From an uncultured Spirochaetota bacterium (GTDB lineage Bacteria > Spirochaetota > UBA4802 > UBA5368): DNA of 6,898 nt. The stretch covers positions 1 to 6,898 of the forward strand of contig CALMJO010000318.1 in NCBI GenBank assembly GCA_937864375.1. Direction: 5' to 3'. A program made the position numbers and the translations under genes. Shown in pieces: positions 5,737-6,898 of the stretch. The notes under the pieces were generated by a model, which did not search any database, had not been told where the DNA came from, and saw only the letters and a list, made by a program, of their open reading frames with translations. Every line of letters starts with the position of its first letter. Within the stretch, counting starts at the first letter, position 1.

Positions 5737-6492
5737 ATGAACGCTCAGACTGATACAATCATTCAATCCCTCGGGCTGGAGAAATCCTCAGGGCGGATTT
5801 TGTCCGAATTGATCGAGCGGGCAAAGGCCTGCTTCGGGGACGATCTCCGTTCAATAGTACTGTTCGGCAGTGCAGCGGAGAAACGGCTCAGGTCGACGTC
5901 CGACATCAATCTCCTGTTCGTCATTCGTTCGTTCGAGCGGATGAGGGTTGACCAGTTACGCGAGTCACTGAGAACCTCGCACGCGGCGATCAGGTCATCG
6001 GTCATGTTCCTCCTGGATTCGGAGCTGCCCCGGGCCGCCGAATTGTTCGCCGTGAAGTTCGTCGATATGGCGAAGCGGAACATCGTGTTATTCGGCGAGG
6101 ATTGCCTTGCGGGATTGACCGTATCGCGGGAGGCGAAGAAGGGACGCCTTTTACAGGTATTGTTGAACCTTAAAATCCGCCTGCGCGAGCGTTACGCGAT
6201 GATGAGCCTGCGCGAGGAACAGCTCGCCCGCGTCATCGCGGAGAGCGCGGGCCCCCTGCGGAGCGCCGCGGCGATGATCCTGGATCTCGAGGGAAAACCG
6301 GCCCTCAAGCCCAAGGAAGCCCTGGTCGACGTGGCCCTTGCGCTCGGGGGGGATTCTATGAAGGGGACGCTGGAAAAGATATCGATCGCCCGCGAGAAGC
6401 AGGTTCTGCCGGCCGGGTCCGCCCCCGAAACGCTGTTTGCGATCATGGGACTTGTCGAAAAGATGATCTCGCGCATAGAGGAGATCAAATGA
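5737..6492 (+). CDS. Nucleotidyltransferase-fold protein with degenerate active site and helical C-terminal domain
   Basis: I do not recognise a named family. Residues 35-62 have the polymerase-beta-type nucleotidyltransferase pattern SIVLFGSAAEKR...SDINLLFV, i.e. Gly44-Ser45, ten residues, then Asp56-Ile-Asn58. The second catalytic Asp is replaced by Asn, and the next strand (SSVMFLL, 87-93) lacks the usual acidic residue, so transferase activity is doubtful. The rest, from about 97 to 251, looks helical with a charged RLRERYAMMSLREEQLARV segment (148-166), comparable in position to the helical domain following the catalytic domain in many members of this fold. No signal peptide or membrane segment is seen. 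GGAGG lies 4 bases before the ATG. One base separates its stop from the start of the TIGR04222 gene, so the two are very likely co-translated. It may be a regulatory or scaffold protein for that membrane protein; this is inference. Confidence 0.8.
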   Translation: MNAQTDTIIQSLGLEKSSGRILSELIERAKACFGDDLRSIVLFGSAAEKRLRSTSDINLLFVIRSFERMRVDQLRESLRTSHAAIRSSVMFLLDSELPRAAELFAVKFVDMAKRNIVLFGEDCLAGLTVSREAKKGRLLQVLLNLKIRLRERYAMMSLREEQLARVIAESAGPLRSAAAMILDLEGKPALKPKEALVDVALALGGDSMKGTLEKISIAREKQVLPAGSAPETLFAIMGLVEKMISRIEEIK

Positions 6493-6493
6493 A

Positions 6494-6898
6494 ATGATTC
6501 CAAATCCATTTACATTTAAGGGTCCCGAATTTCTGCTTTTCTATACGGCGCTGTTCGCGGCCGTGCTGCTGGCGGTGGTGCTGCTTCGCAGGCTTTTTGA
6601 ATCCGGCACCGTCCCCGGCGCGAACGCGCTGAACCCGTACCAGATGGCATATCTCCGTGGGGGGAAGAACCATACGATAGGGGTCGCCGCCCTCGCCCTC
6701 ATCGACCGGGGGCTCCTGATCGCCGACGGTTCGACGTTGAAGTCGTCAGGGAAGGACTCGGGCGAGATCGCGCGTCTCCCGCTGGAAAAGGCCATTATTC
6801 AGTGCTTCGCAAGCGCGAAGGACGCGGCAGATCTCTACTCGGATAAGGCAATTGAGAAAGAGGCGGAAAAGATCAAGGGCGAATTGGCAGATCTGGGT
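6494..6898 (+). CDS. TIGR04222-type membrane protein, N-terminal part (cut by window edge)
   Basis: The first 135 codons are open to the window edge. Residues 1-11 read MIPNPFTFKGP, then a single strongly hydrophobic segment (about 12-31, with LLFYTALFAAVLLAVVLL) forms a probable membrane anchor. After it come NPYQMAYLRGGKNH (47-60) and VAALALIDRGLLI (64-76), the combination I associate with the TIGR04222 ('near uncomplex') domain. As I recall, those proteins often end in a low-complexity Gly/Cys-rich tail, which would lie outside the window. Their function is unknown to me. The GAGGAG site ends 10 bases before the ATG and lies inside the preceding gene, so translation is coupled to it. The family assignment is from memory of the motif; the presence of a membrane segment is clearer. 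Confidence 0.8.
   Translation, partial: MIPNPFTFKGPEFLLFYTALFAAVLLAVVLLRRLFESGTVPGANALNPYQMAYLRGGKNHTIGVAALALIDRGLLIADGSTLKSSGKDSGEIARLPLEKAIIQCFASAKDAADLYSDKAIEKEAEKIKGELADLG

Noticed and set aside
1..6898. CRISPR array, tRNA, rRNA, insertion sequence ends or an integrase gene
   Set aside because: No regularly spaced repeats, no recognisable tRNA or rRNA sequence, and no transposase or recombinase motifs were seen on either strand. Horizontal transfer of the defence block is therefore not directly shown.

Overview
This 6.9-kb chromosomal window (moderately GC-rich) comes from a bacterium that cannot be named from sequence alone. The wording of the fructose-bisphosphate aldolase resembles what I remember of spirochaete class II aldolases, so a spirochaete or another anaerobic lineage with similar genes is my best guess, held loosely.

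Left part, minus strand (1-3787): a defence block. From upstream to downstream it reads MNT nucleotidyltransferase antitoxin, HEPN partner protein, jetA, jetB, jetC. The last three are the start of a Wadjet anti-plasmid system: JetA is the kleisin-like subunit, JetB the KITE-like dimerisation subunit, and JetC the SMC-like ATPase, whose first 320 residues are present before the window ends. The topoisomerase VI-like nuclease JetD should lie beyond position 1. Genes overlap by 11-20 bp within each module, and only 68 bp separate HEPN from jetA. A promoter almost touching the MNT start codon, and a rho-independent terminator just before it, mark the upstream edge of the block.

Middle, minus strand (3815-5638): about 290 bp without a convincing gene, then class II fructose-bisphosphate aldolase (fba) and thioredoxin (trxA). 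These are ordinary metabolic and redox genes. fba has its own good promoter, and a structured intergenic segment lies between trxA and fba.

Right part, plus strand (5686-6898): diverging from trxA, a good sigma-70-type promoter drives a 251-residue protein with a degenerate nucleotidyltransferase fold (GSx10DxN instead of GSx10DxD). One base separates it from the start of a membrane protein of the TIGR04222 type, cut by the window edge. The function of this pair is not known to me.

The main system, Wadjet, is known. The less ordinary points are the MNT-HEPN module stacked directly in front of it, the HEPN protein without the usual RNase motif, the apparently leaderless MNT transcript, and the coupled pseudo-nucleotidyltransferase/TIGR04222 pair.
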